Positions 47,188-59,933 of a stretch of DNA of 64,000 nt are shown here, piece after piece. The notes under the pieces are model-generated. The model saw only the letters and a list, made by a program, of their open reading frames with translations. It was not told the origin of the DNA and searched no databases. Both the position numbers and the translations under genes were made by a program. Source of the DNA: Rosa chinensis. Its lineage: Eukaryota > Streptophyta > Magnoliopsida > Rosales > Rosaceae. Every line of letters begins with the position of its first letter. Positions within the stretch are counted from its first letter, which is position 1. The stretch spans positions 17,260,001-17,324,000 of the forward strand of contig NC_037094.1 in assembly GCF_002994745.2 (NCBI RefSeq), read 5' to 3'.

Positions 47188-47807
47188 CTAGTCTGTAATC
47201 ACATGTTCTGCATGTGTATGAAAAATTTAATTGTAAAAAAAAAAAAAGTTATCTGCAGAAGAAATAGATTCAGTGGGTAGCTATTGCAGAGAGAAAATAG
47301 TGGGAGAGAAAAATGGGGGTTGTGGAATCATTTCTTTTTAATTTTCTGAATAAAAATCTATTTTATAATTGTCCTATTTACCCTTATGATTTAATTTATT
47401 CTCAAAGTTTTTTAATATTTCAGGGTTAAATCTGTCAAAATTTTCAGTTTTGGCTAACAAAGTCTTTTCTCTTAATAATAGTACTAGTCTGCAATCACAT
47501 GCTCTGCATGTGCAAGAATTTTTTTTTCACTAAAAAATTAATATTTGTAAATAGTGTTAGATATTTGCACATAGTGGGTGGGGGAAGTAAGGGTAATGCA
47601 GATAGTGGGAATGGGTAGTTATCCGCAGAAGCAATTCTTTGTTTTTTGTTTTTTTGTTTTTCACTTTTCTGTTATTTAGTTAATTACATTTGTATCCCTA
47701 ATTTATTAAATATTAATTTAATATAACTTATGGTGTGAGGGTATTTGAGTATTTTCACTTCCACTTTAGCTAACAAACTCTCTTCTCTTAATAATAGTAT
47801 AGATAGA
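47188..47807 (-). mobile_element. Helitron B, split by Helitron A
   Basis: On the minus strand its 3' end is a hairpin ACATGCAGAACATGT followed by GATTACAGACTAG|T (47188), and its body runs up to 47483. Its first four bases TCTA are found on the far side of Helitron A at 47804-47807; removing A restores TCTA+TACTATTATTAAGAG, identical in form to A's own start. It is non-autonomous, about 300 bp without the insert. Helitrons replicate by rolling circle and insert between A and T without TSD. Confidence 0.72.
47484..47803 (-). mobile_element. Helitron A (320 bp), inserted in Helitron B
   Basis: Minus-strand 5' end TCTATACTATTATTAAGAG (47803 downward). The 3' end has a hairpin (ACATGCAGAGCATGT) followed by GATTGCAGACTAG (47484). 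Ends, hairpin position and A|T insertion site all fit a Helitron. It is of the same family as Helitron B and the copy at 4078-4257, but its interior differs (GGGTGGGGGAAGTAAGGG-type sequence read on the plus strand). Confidence 0.75.
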
Positions 47808-47919
47808 TAATACTGTAATTATTTGTTTTTTTAGAAGAAAATACTTTAATTACTCGGACGAGGTGATGACGGCTGTGAATGCGACCTTCGGCAGCGCAAT
47901 GACGTTGTTTTCATCATGA

Positions 47920-48168
47920 ATGGCAGCGATTTCGGCGAACCTCACTCTCATCTCCGCCTTCCTCGCCTCTGTCGTCGCTCAGTTCCTCAAGCTCTTCACG
48001 TCCCGGTACAAAGATAGGAGATGGGATTCGAAACGAATACTGGATTCCGGAGAAAAGTTGTCGTCACATTGGGCGACTGTGACATCGCTGACGGTGGCCG
48101 TTGGGCTAGACCAGGGCACCGAAGGACATGCTTTTGCTCTTGCTCAAATTACATATCACCCAAATTAA
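47920..48168 (+). pseudogene. DUF212 (acid phosphatase/haloperoxidase-related) gene fragment
   Basis: An open frame of 82 residues begins MAAISANLTLISAFLASVVA, then QFLKLFTSRYKDRRWDSKR and SSHWATVTSLTVAVGLDQGT. This is the N-terminus of plant DUF212 / divergent PAP2 proteins (AFLAFxxAQFLKxFTxWYKERRWDxKR...GGMPSSHSATVTALAVAIG...GSAFALA). GMPSSHS is changed to EKLSSHW, and the frame stops after FALAQ where the real protein continues with membrane segments. Only the first exon is present, so this is a fragment or dead copy, 113 bp from Helitron B. A decayed promoter or UTR-like region follows to 48410. Confidence 0.8.
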
Positions 48169-48410
48169 TCTTGAGAAATTGGAATTCTATGAATTTGGGT
48201 TTGGGTGTTCGTAGCGACTCGAATTCAATAAGAATTGCATAATCAGAAGAGAAACAGAAGAAATTGCTGGGCTTACGTGATTCGCTTAAATTGAGGAGCT
48301 GAGAAGAAGAAGGTGAATGTGGAACTGGGTTTTCGGGAGATGAGGAAGGCTGCCTTTGGTAGAGTTGCAGCTGTGAGAGAAGAGAGAGAAAGAGGAGAGA
48401 GAGAATAATA

Positions 48411-51400
48411 AACAGAAATTAAAAATTATTAATTTGTAATTAGTAAATAGAGTAAAGTTATAATATACAAGGCATGTGTTTATTGAGTTGTGATACCACC
48501 ATCAATGTTTAGGTGAGCAAATTTGAATCCTGTTATCTAACCATTTATTCATGTTAGTATAAATACACGTCAGCGTTCTGAATCCTTATTCATTAACTAG
48601 ATCCCACATTTTTGTTTGCAATAGAATCACCTTATAGTGAGGCAACTAATTAGACATCTGACACCCCAATAATATCAAACAAGAACATATTAATAGAAGT
48701 ACCTAATTATAAGATAGGGTTGTAACCAAAAAAAAAAGTTAAGGTAGGGTTTCTCCGGGAGATCGAGGACTGCAATGATTCCTCAAAAGCATTTTTTGTT
48801 TCAAAAATTAAAAATAGGGCAATGATAAAAACAATCATCAGGCATGTGATCACTACAACTGAACGGATTTCAATGAGTGAACGACCTAACTACATAAACA
48901 TGATTTTGAGTTTTAAATGACTAAGAAAACCTCTCTCTCTTACCAAAGAATGAAAAGAATAATTAAGGAAAACGTACATCATTTCAGGAAGAAGAAGAAG
49001 AAGGAAAAAAACGTTCTTACTTTAGGAAGTTTGAATGAAACGGAAGAAGGAAAACATCATTTCATGAAAAAGTTAGACCAGATTTAAAGGATACCAAAAG
49101 ATGCAAAATAGTCTTTTCTTTATTGATTCTAGCGTTGATAAAAAACAAATTCCTAAAAATTAAAATAATGAATGACATGTAAATTATTGGTACAAAGAAT
49201 GAACACGCATATGGCAGCTTTCTAAGGGTTAACCATAATACAATGGATCTCTCTTCCTAACAAGATGAAGGGAGGATCTGGGAAAAGATATTCATGTCAC
49301 TTCAAGACGGTACCTGCTTACGAAAATTAAGCTCTATTTATAGATTATTTTAAATGTTCGCAATCAATTTGTTAATATGTTGGTTAATCATGTTTGAAGT
49401 AAGCGACCATACTTGAAAAGATCTCGTATTGGCTCCTTATTATATATCTATATCCAACGGTCGATGAAAGACAAAAGACGAACAAAATTCACTGCCTGTT
49501 TTACCTTAAGTAATATGTGGGTGGCTTTCGACTGAAATTGGCTAGACAAATAAATTTCCTTAACTGTTAGCAAAGAACACTGTACCCTACAACGGTAGGA
49601 ACTTCCCAGAGACAAAGGGAAAATGAAAAACATTTCACCATGAAAATGACAATAGCTGGTTTAGTTTCCCAATACGTTAATTCTCTGTTTCCAGGGGAAA
49701 AAGCCTTCAATGTGATTGACCGTCGCAGCAATATTCTGTGATCTGCTTTCGGCCTACGAAATTGAATTGAAAAGGAAAACTAGATCTCTTTGTTCAGGGG
49801 CCCCTGGGAAATTATAGGTTGAGAAGGTCCTCAAACTCGTCTACTTAATGATCGCAATCTTTAAGTTCTTTTGATTTGGTTAGCTTTATGTCATGATTTT
49901 TACATGTTCTATCATTCATGAGGATTGACTCTTATAGATAACTTTTCTGCTGCTTGGGGGCCTTGCCTTTTGGTCTGGGACAGAGTCTTAAGAGCAAAAT
50001 TTCAAAAATTTCAAATTTATTTTGGTCATCCTTTTGTCATATACATCATTGCATTCTGCAACTATGCCTATAGATCATGCATAAGTCCTATTTAACTAGT
50101 GAACTACCCTCGAATATGTATGATGACGCGAGCAATTAGTAGATCACTAGAGAATGTCCGGAAAATAATTAATGTGACAATATGTGATTATACTTTCTCG
50201 TGACACTATTGTTTACTTATTAACAATAAAAACAAGAGAGACCATTCATCAATCGTCAACGTGTAACCTAATAGATATTGTCGACAACTTAAGTATTTTT
50301 GTCCTTACAAAATTTTATTTGAAAAACTTCAATACTTATTAATCGCAAACCACATATTATTGTATAGTTCACCAGTTTTCAAAGTTTCTATTCAAACTTG
50401 ATTAGTAAGCACCGAATATATATTATTACAATGATGATAACTAAAGCTTATATTAATCCTTTTAATGAGCTAGGATGTAGTGGAAGAGTTTAGCCGACAT
50501 TAATGTTGTGAGAATGTATATATTGTTGTCTCATACTGAAAAAGTATAACATTGTACGTATAAGAACTTTTAAGACACTAAGTCTACTTATTACCAATTA
50601 TTTTTAGGTTGGATGCTTAAATTTCTTCATTAATTAAGCATGCATGGCCACAATATGCCTCATACATTGGTTGAGGAGATAACAGATTCTATTTTAGTGT
50701 TGGAGTTTTTATGTTCCCCTTATCCCGTGCGATGGATTCTTAGAGTGGTATGTATGCTGCAATTACGTGTTTTGCTTTCTTTTGCTATAATTAATTTATT
50801 GATATGCCTTAAATGTTTTTTCCTTCTTCGTTTGAGATAGTTTGACTGTAGCACAGAAAAATGTCTCCTATTTCTTTTGAACTAATCACAGTCTATTCCT
50901 ATTCCCATTTCTTTTATTTTCAACCGTAGCCAGGTTTGGGCCATTAACAAACCTTGAATTGTTTGGTTGGGTTAGTTTGGGTTCGATTTGATTGGGTCGG
51001 ATTAGATTCAGATGGGCCATTACAACCGTAAATTGTTTGGGCGACTTGCATGAGGAGCACCACTTTCAGAGTCAGTTTCTTTTCATATCTTGAAACTTTC
51101 GGTGATTTGGTCATGAGCCCCATAGCATTATTCCTTTTAGAAAAGGTGGTGAACTCTAGAAAAGTTCTTTTTCTTCTAGCAGAAAAGGTGCCAATGTTGT
51201 GTCAAACTGTCAAAGGAAATGCTACCCTACGTCACTAGCTATTTTGTTCACCTGACGGGAATGCGTCCCAGCGTATAATCGATTTGAAATAAAGAAAATT
51301 CAAGTTGAACATAACTAGCCACTATTGAAAGTCCTACGATGATATTGATTATTGTTTAGGCCTAGAGAGAGGGTTGAATAGGCTTCAAAGGAAAATACGC

Positions 51401-53868
51401 TCAATTTTAACTTAATTAAAATATCAAACTGCAGTAAGGGGATTGCAGAAGCCTATCAATCCTTGCGATGTAGATTGTGTGTTTTTCAAAATTAATCGTG
51501 AATAGAGCAATACACAATCAAAAAACCACAGCGGAAATCAAGAACTCAGACACAAGAGGTTTGCTGACGCAGTAAAACCCTCGAATCAAAGTAAACAATT
51601 GCGGGCCTTAACTCCTGAAGGCCAAATGAAAAACAATGCACTAAGTAAATATGAACAACAACATACAGACTTACAACCAACAAGAATAGCTCCAACCTCG
51701 GCTATTTCTGACTAGACTCTTCTAGACTGTTGCACAATCACCACCTTGTTGTTCTTCACCTTTTGAACTGCCTACCTTCGTCTCCTTCAATGAATAGCAC
51801 TGACCTAGGCTATTATGTGTGCTTCATATGCCACTAACACCCAACTGACCTCATGGATACTTGGACATGCATTATGGTATGAATGAGATGCAAGTGTATA
51901 TGTGACTTGCTAATTTACTTCAACATGGAACAAGTAAATTAGCAATTCTCAGTTTAAGCTCTCGGTTTTCTATGCAATAGAAAACTTTCTCAATGAAAAA
52001 GATGCGACTCAAATATTCTATGGAGGCATGCGCGTGAAAACATTATTTTTCCTTCTATACGTATGTGCTCTATTGACTTAAAAAATCTAGAATAGAAACC
52101 TAATTAAATTCTATTAGGAAAGTATTTTCCCTAAAAGATATTATGCAATAAAAATTGATTTTATCCTAATAAAAATGATATGCATAATTATTCAATTAAA
52201 CAGTTAAGACGCAGCCCCAAAAATCAGTAAGCGGTAGTCTTGAATCTTGATCACCAAGTCATCTCCTTTTAAAGTTGACGATAAAAATGCATTGACACTA
52301 ATCAGACATGTTTGGGATTGAAACAAGGCCATCAATCCCGACGACACATAATCAAGAAACAAGGATGCCATGATATGCAATGAATGATTTACCTTGAAGA
52401 GCTTCACAAAGATCAGTTAGGTTCTTCATCTTGTGTTCCAATAACTTTCATCTTCACCTCAGGATATAGTTCTAACCTAGGCCAGGGAATGCCAACACAT
52501 AAAATTCCTATACTAACACTACCCTTTCATTGCTGTATTATAATCCCTTATCTCCTCTTACTTTTGTAACAGAAAAATGGAGGTGTTATATTGAAAGAGG
52601 AGGATGTGCCTGCTGTGACCAACTTCAGGATTGAATTTGACTCTGGTGGATTGAGGACTGAACCGAATAGTGGAGCAATGGAGGCTTTTGATGAAGGCAA
52701 AAGTTCGAACTTCGTGTTGCTTTGAATTTGAAAATTTGAATTACTGATGATTGTGTGTTATATTTATATTTTTTTAGTTTGCAGTTTGATCTTTTAAAAC
52801 TTTGAATTTCTGGTCATTTCATGCTCACGGATAATGATCATGAATTTTTAGATTGTCCAGCTGCATTAACTGCATGGAAAAGGCTTTTGTGGGAGTCTAA
52901 CTATATGAGTGAAGACAATCCAGTTGATTGTGTGGCCATATTAAGTGAAAGATAGATGCATTTGGAGGGGATAAAAGGGATTGGTGCTGGGCAAATGTGA
53001 AGGGAGAGGAGGTTTTTTTGGAAAAGAGTACGTTTGTTTTCGGCTAGCTCTGTGGCCATCAGTTATCCTCAGAATTCATACATATAGTTTATTCCATGCT
53101 GTTACTGTTCAGTTCACTTCCGCTAGCTGCTATACTTCCTAATATTCCTCTATCAAGGGCATTAATTAGTAACTCCTCCGTGCTCGGAAATTCAAAGGCC
53201 GAGGAAGTCATCAGCTACGATTCTGAAGAAGCCGTTGATTTTCAAAGACCGTCTGATGGATGAGAGGTCTAGGGTGCAGATCTTATATCGTATTGGTGGC
53301 GGGTTTGACTGACGCTGGAGACGGCGACGGGCAGTGGAAGGCCGTCAAGAGTGCTTCTGACATCGGTGCAGTCCGATTGGCCTTAAGGGTGGAGCTGCTG
53401 CCGGGTGGTATATTGTTAGAGGATGGTGATGATGTTTCCGTTCAGGCTAGCTAGAATTGCTAGGGTTGCGAGAGTATGAGAGTGGAGATCGAGACCCTGT
53501 ATAGGCCCGATTTTCAAAGCCCACACTACTGTTATACTCGGTTGATCGATTTTTGTCTCTTTAGCTCCCCTAAAATCGCAGCGCCAAAGCACCTGTTGCC
53601 GGCCCTACGCTTAGGTTGGTTGTGAACCCAATTACACACCAAAAAGGGGCGTAATTTACCAAGACTTGGGTTCCACTCAAGCCCAATCCTGCCAATCTTG
53701 TCACCCCCATTGGCTTGCTAGACCGGGACTCAAGGATTGAAGTTGGTAGTTGGGTTTGCTCTTGGGCTAAATACGACATTTTTATTTTAGTCTTCGGCCT
53801 TCATCCTTTTCTATGGTTTTTTTTTTTTTGAGTGCGTGTGGGTCACAAAGAATTATGCACATCTTTTT
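48411..53868. other. long intergenic stretch, no recognised gene
   Basis: Mostly AT-rich. Short open frames (50640-50840, 51050-51238, 53260-53454) lack family signatures. 51355-51800 has a composition like old LTR sequence (AGAGAGAGGGTTGAATAG, then CACAGCGGAAATCAAG), but no ends were found. 53150-53460 is GC-richer and could be an old captured or coding piece; I cannot identify it. Confidence 0.45.
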
Positions 53869-53871
53869 TAA

Positions 53872-55458
53872 GGGGGATGTATTGTAGTTGGATTTTAGTG
53901 AATTTTTTTTAAGTGATAGATTTCAATAGATTTTATGAGTTTATTGATTTGTAAAGACTTTTCAATAGATTTGTAAAAAATTTTAGGATTTTATATAAAT
54001 AGATTCGTATAGACTTTTTCTGATTTGTATAAACTTTTTGCTAGAATTTATGGATTTTGATGGAGTGTTTTTGTTGGCCCAAGACCAAAAGAGTGAAAAA
54101 AAAAAACAAACAAAAACAAAAACAAAAAGAAACAGAAAAGGAAATCGAGACGAGATGGAGAGTGAAAGCAGATAGTGTGTACCCAGCATCGAGCTCCCAA
54201 GCAAAACTTCCCAATTCGATTCTAGCAGTGGCCAAATCGAAATCCCTTTTGGTTTGGGATGAGGCAAACGATATCCGTGAAGGTCCTTATCCATTCAAAC
54301 TATCTCTTGCATTACTAGATATTATGTAGTGATAAAACCTCTGGTTGTTTTCTTGAAGATCTTTGCTCCTCAATTTTCTAGTATGTGAATTTAACTCAGA
54401 TGCCAGGTTTTTGATTTGGCAATCTTGGGTGCTATATATTTATATTCTGTTATCAATAGTTTTCTTCTTGATCAGAATTGTACTACCAATGTGAGAGTCT
54501 ACAACTGCAGGCCTTACTACCACTTGAAGGGGTAAATAACCTTGTCCTAGAAAGTATAGTTTCGGAAGATTTTCTCAAGAATTTTGCAAAGATGTTGTTG
54601 CACTATTCCCCTTTTCTTTTTGAATGGGATACTTAGGAATTTATGACTGTTGAACTGACAATTTACTAGTGGAACCATACTGTTTTCCCTAGCAATAGAA
54701 TGAGGTTGAAACTCTAATCCTGTCTTGTATTACCACTCCCGTAAAAAGAAGGGGTGGACAACGAAAATCACAAGCTGATAGCCCATCCCCTGGTGTTAGA
54801 CAGGGTACAAAGGCTAGACGACCAAAATTGCATGTCAAGAAGAGCAGTGGAATTGTCAAAGCATATGAACAAAATCTTGAAGATGAGCATGTAATTAACG
54901 GAATCAATCTTCTGGGATCAGTATTATTTTCACACCAACAAGAATTCGACTTAAGTCAACTGTCAACCTAGGGCTTATGGCACAATTCATAGATGATCAA
55001 AATATGGATACATACAATAGCAATATGTATAGGAGCAAAGAAAAGGATTGAAACGAGAGAAAGGAGATCCAAGTTTCAAGAAAAAACGAGAGAGAAAAGA
55101 AACCCTAGAAAAGAGAGAAGAGGTTTCACGTACCTACGTCAAGCTGCTTTGAAAAAAGAATAATGTGGAAATCTTTGGTGGAGACGTTGGATTTGTTTGG
55201 AGCTTTGGTATTTATACCTGAGGCTCTGCAATCCACAAGAGTTCACTACTTTGTAAATTCTATAAAATTCGTAGATTTTTTGAATACCTTCATATTTTTA
55301 TGGAATTAAAATCTCCCTTTACAAATCCAAATTGAATACCCTAATACTTACAACAACTCTTTAAAAGTCTTATTAAATCATAATTGAATACCCATAGATT
55401 TTTCAAGTCCAAAAAAGTCTTTAAAACACCTTAGAAATCTAAATACAATACACCCCCC
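53872..55458. mobile_element. PIF/Harbinger-like element (1.6 kb), non-autonomous
   Basis: Left end GGGGGATGTATTGTAGTTGG and the complement of the right end GGGGGGTGTATTGTATTTAG form inverted repeats, with further complementary AAGACTTTT and AAAAATCTA blocks inward. The flanks are TAA on both sides, the usual 3-bp target of PIF/Harbinger elements. GGGGTGTATT starts are frequent in that class. Internal open frames (54057-54329; 54700-54900 with KRRGGQRKSQADSPSPG) are not recognisable as transposase. Confidence 0.65.
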
Positions 55459-55535
55459 TAAGTTTTTCGTGACAAATTTGAGATTCCTGGTTTGCTTTGG
55501 TATGTACTTAATTCCAAAAGGTTAAGTATTCTGAC

Positions 55536-55569
<34 letters not shown>

Positions 55570-56420
55570 GGTTTGCTGACCTATTAAAGACTGATCTAAT
55601 TGATAAAAAAATATTTTGCAATTTTTGGTCAATGTTATTGAAATATTGTAAATTTTATTAATAAATAAAAATCTAAAAAATTAACAATTCTGATTATGAA
55701 AATCTATTATTATCTGATCAAGTGCTTTCATATAGGGATTCGTCTAGTGTGCAAATCTACATGCCATGCAGATTGATTACATATGCACACCAGGTGGTGA
55801 CAATTTGTTAAGGTTAACCGGATTTCACAGGTCTCCCCGTACGTGTGAAAGCAAAACATAGCGCTTTTCCCAATCTCACCGTGATTCAAAGGGGTTGTAC
55901 TTCAAAGACATGAAGCTGAATGGAATGGAATGGACGAGATGGCCATCGCAATTTGCAGTTGTGGGTTGAATAGGCACACGGTCATGCTCAACAATTACTC
56001 CTGCTACTTTTGTTTTATGCTTATATTATGAACAACACGAAGCATCCCCAAAAATCCCAAAAAAAAAAAAAAATTTTGCAAGAAACAAAGCTCTGATCAA
56101 GAATGTATAGCATATCAGTGACTGAATCTGCAATAGTGCGCTTAGCATTAGATTTCACCAAGAAATTGAAGTTTTACACTTAGCATCGGATTTCACCAAG
56201 GGTGTAAAACTTCGATTTCTGATAATAAAAGAGGAATCTATTGATAATGACGTGATCAAATTTTCAAGAAACCATAGATTTCACCTGCATTTTAACCAAA
56301 TTTGGGACCTAAAACTAAAAGATCCTCGAACCACCATGGAGTGAGAAGGTCTTGGCGAGATTGGAGACGTGGTGGCGGCGACTAAGGAGACAGCGAGGAA
56401 TAGACATGGGTTAGGGACAT
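55459..56420. other. intergenic, duplicated in part at 63 kb
   Basis: No gene. The segment 56078-56240 has a diverged copy at 63062-63145. It contains a hairpin-forming pair AAATTGAAGTTTTACAC / GTGTAAAACTTCGATTT (about 56163-56223) that the second copy lacks. Confidence 0.6.
55541..55567 (+). repeat. (ATT)n microsatellite
   Basis: Nine ATT units shortly right of the Harbinger-like element. Confidence 0.9.
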
Positions 56421-56778
56421 TGTTCTAAAAAACTGCCTAGGCGTCAGCATACCGTTTTGATTTTGGCCTAGGCAAAATTATTAGGCGTCGGGCGTCTAGG
56501 CGGTCACCTAAGGGGGCTAGGTGGACCAGTTGACCGTTGGGCGTTGAAGTTTATTTTTTTTCCTTTTGATTCTTATCAGATAACAAAACGATGAAGAAAA
56601 GACTCAAAACTCAAAAGGTTTCAAAGATTTCTCTATGAACTAAAACACAGTCTTCAACTTAGCTCTTGATTCCAAACTGATAACCTAGCGTCTCCCACCT
56701 ATCTCCTCCGTGGTCAACGATGCGAGGATGAGTCAGTGTTGGTGGATCAGAAGGAAGAGTAATCTAAGCCAGATCGCC

Positions 56779-59353
56779 TGTGATGACCTGGATTTTCGTT
56801 ATTTAATTATTACAATTAATAAAGGACTAGTTATGTGAATTATGAGTGTTTTGCTTCAGTTATTGTGAAGTTGAATTATTTTCGGATGAATATTTATTCG
56901 AAAAATGTGGATTTAGGGGGGGTACGTAGTTTGACTTTTTATATGTTGAGATTCACTGAAAACTTCTTTCATGAAAGTCGTAGAGTGCGTCGATAAGAGT
57001 TCGTGGACATATGAAATGTGAAAATCGGAGTTCGTATGTGAAAGTTATGGTCTGTAGAAGTTTTAGATATTTTTGGAAACCACTATAAAAAGAAATTTCT
57101 ATTTCTGGAAATTTACTATTTTCATTTTGGGTTTCCATTTCCAGAAATCAGAAAGCTCTCTGTTCTCTCTCTTTAGCCGCTCTACGCGACCCATATCCGG
57201 CAACCCAACCCGACTTTTTCTCCAATCTGCGGCGACCTCCAGCCTTAAACCTGCACAGACTTCTTCGCCTCCTTGTTCCGGTCTTCCCTGTGGCATCCTC
57301 TAGCAGCGATTTCCACCCACGGTGGCGCTACAAGGAGGCGTAACCAAGTGCAATCAGACCCAATAGGTTCTCCGATCTTCGACGACGGCGGGGCTTCAAA
57401 CCAAGCTTGTTGATCTCGCAGAAGCCTCCTCCTTCGACCCATGGTGTTAGTTTTGATCGATTCACGTTGGAATCGGTTCAACTCGGATTGAACAGTGTAA
57501 TCTCGGCTTGTGGGCTTGATTTTGGTCAATCTAGCCTGAGTTGGTTCGAACTTCAGGTATTAAAGTTGCTCTACTTGGTATTCTTGACATTTTGGACGGT
57601 TTGATTAAGATGGTTTTAAGTTTTGGCCAGCGGTGACCATGGTGGTTGTGCCATCGCCTGTGACGGCGCTTTGTGTTCCGGCAATGTATGGGACAGTTTC
57701 TGGTTATATATATCATTTACTCGTCGTTACAAGCGTTTTAATATATAATACGTAATTTTTGGAGGTCGTATGAATATGTTATGAATTTTACGGTTTCGAA
57801 CCGTTCGATTATTTAACCGGTGAGGATTCGAGCGTTCGATCGACTTGTGGTTTTGACATATCGATCGTAGAAGTATTTCGGAGACTTTGGATGGTCTCGG
57901 ATGTGGTTTCACCTTGATTGGTGTCACTTTTGGAGATTTTAGTTCCTAACGGGGGTTTTGGACTTAAATGGCTTGTGATTCATATACTAAGTTGAGACCG
58001 TATGTGATTAGGTACTTGACGAAGTACTCTTGGACTGATATTTTGTGGTTGTGCTGCTTTGTTCTGTATAAAAGAAGTAGCAGGATTCAGAGGTGAGTAA
58101 TCTTACAATGTTCATTTACCAACGGAGTTACCATTATTGTTTTGGGCGTTATTTATTTAACTGCAAACTATAGTTGATATTAGTAGGCATTCCTGAGCGA
58201 ATGACTATGTATATATATATATATTTACATGAAAGATATATATATATATTCTTGTGAGTGATATGTGATGAACAATATGCATGATTGTGTTCATATTATT
58301 GTTGAAGGCGACTTTTCGGAAAACAATATTGTGAAAAAAAAATGTTTTCTATTGTTTGAAAAGTGTTGAGTTTGATGTTATATTTTTGAGTCAAGCATGA
58401 CTTATTTTAATTGTATTGGTCTTTGTATCAAGAGTCACAGATAGTGATCAAGGAAGGGGAAAGCTTTTAGTAGATTATTGCAACGTTTTTAGGTTGGGTG
58501 CGACTTACTTAACGTTTGATTTGAAGACCAGATGGGGTCCGAAAATCAAATGTCACAGATGGTGACAGGTCGCAGATGGTGACCAAGGAAAGAAATGGGG
58601 AATCACGCCTTTGGCCAGGCGAGTGGTTATGATTAGTTAGAGCTCTAGTCTATCTGCCATTATAGCTTATGGGGGTAAATGTCGAGGTTGCTGGAGACTC
58701 ATAAGTGTGTACTATGTAGTTTAAGAGAGAGTCTCGAAAGTATTCTTTCTTTTATTGTCTAGATGAGACTTAATTTTCTTATTGATTGTTGAGTTAGCAA
58801 ATAGTACTTTGTCATAGCAGTGACTTATGTTGTCCATTTGGTGGAAAGGACATGGAATATTGGAAAGAATTATGGTTGCATTGTTCCTTAAGTTGATTGG
58901 TGTGAGTTGTTGATTGAGGTTCATGAGTTACTCATATAAACTTTCATAAACTTACAAGGTTTGTTGTGTGGCAACCTGATACACTATTCAATGGTGTAGG
59001 GGTTAATCCTGCAGGTCAGGGTAATCGTGGTTGAAGCTGAGGTAGCTTGTTGGCAGCAGTACGGGTAGGAAGAAAATTTTGTTGGTTTTGCCAATGTTAT
59101 GACTTCCGCTGTAGTAAGCTATGAGGAGCATTTACGTTTATTTTGTTTTGGCAATTTAATCGTAAACTTGTGTAATATATGACTTTGCGGAGGGAGTATA
59201 TATTAACGTTGTGGGTTCAGGGCATTAGTATGTACTTGGGTTAAAAGGAAAAAAATTTTCAGGTATTTTGTATTGATGGCTGAACTATCACGCATGTATA
59301 ATTATGAGATTATATGTTGATTTTTATTTGTGTTTAAAAATCAGGGCGTGACA
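56779..59353 (+). mobile_element. solo LTR C (2575 bp)
   Basis: Starts TGTGATGACCTGGATTTTCG, ends CAGGGCGTGACA; flanks TCGCC and TCGCT (4/5 match as 5-bp TSD). It is the same family as LTR B, in opposite orientation. A CTATAAAAAG TATA-like box is at about 57084. It contains the single copy of the GTCACAGATGGTGAC unit (58553-58583) and a TA run (58206-58243). No gag or pol. Confidence 0.85.
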
Positions 59354-59698
59354 TCGCTGACGACTTGATTGGACAATTGTGGTTCCGGTGATGAACTTGA
59401 TGAGAGAGAAAGCTAGAGATCGAATTCAAATCTTAACTCTGATCACCAAAACTTATCAACTAGTCAATGATTAGAGCTTTCCTTGATGAAGACAACGAAG
59501 ATTTAGGGTATTAATTTGGTGATCAATTTTGGCAAGAGGAAGACGAAGGATGACGGGAGAGAGGTAGAGAAGACGAAGGATGACGGGAGAGAGGTAGAGA
59601 ACGCGAGGGTGCAGAGAGGAAAATGGGAGAGTTCACGAAGCATCTGCATTCTTCTAATCACACTTTAACTAGAAAATGATATTTATGCGGTTAAGTTA

Positions 59699-59933
59699 TC
59701 TCTACTACTATAAATGGAAGCCAAAATTTAGTGTCAAAGGCTTCACCAAATTTTAATTTTTCATAAATGCTCTTTACAATAAAAATAAAAATCAGAATAA
59801 AATAATCTGAAAGAGCTATTATGGTAATCTACAAAAGCACAAAAAATATAAATTTGAGGAAGTTGATGAAAAAAAACTTTCACGTTCTCCTCATTTCAAC
59901 AATAACACGTGCATCGCACGAGTATGAGGTTAG
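59699..59933 (+). mobile_element. Helitron, short non-autonomous
   Basis: 5' end TCTCTACTACTATAAATGG, with A directly before it. The 3' end has a CGTGCATCGCACG hairpin (59908-59920) followed by AGTATGAGGTTAG|T. This is the standard plant Helitron plan (TC start, hairpin about 11 bases from the end, A|T target), with TTAG in place of CTRR. No coding. Confidence 0.72.

Noticed and set aside
51355..51800. Possible LTR sequence
   Set aside because: Composition is suggestive, but no TG...CA ends, TSD or second copy was found.
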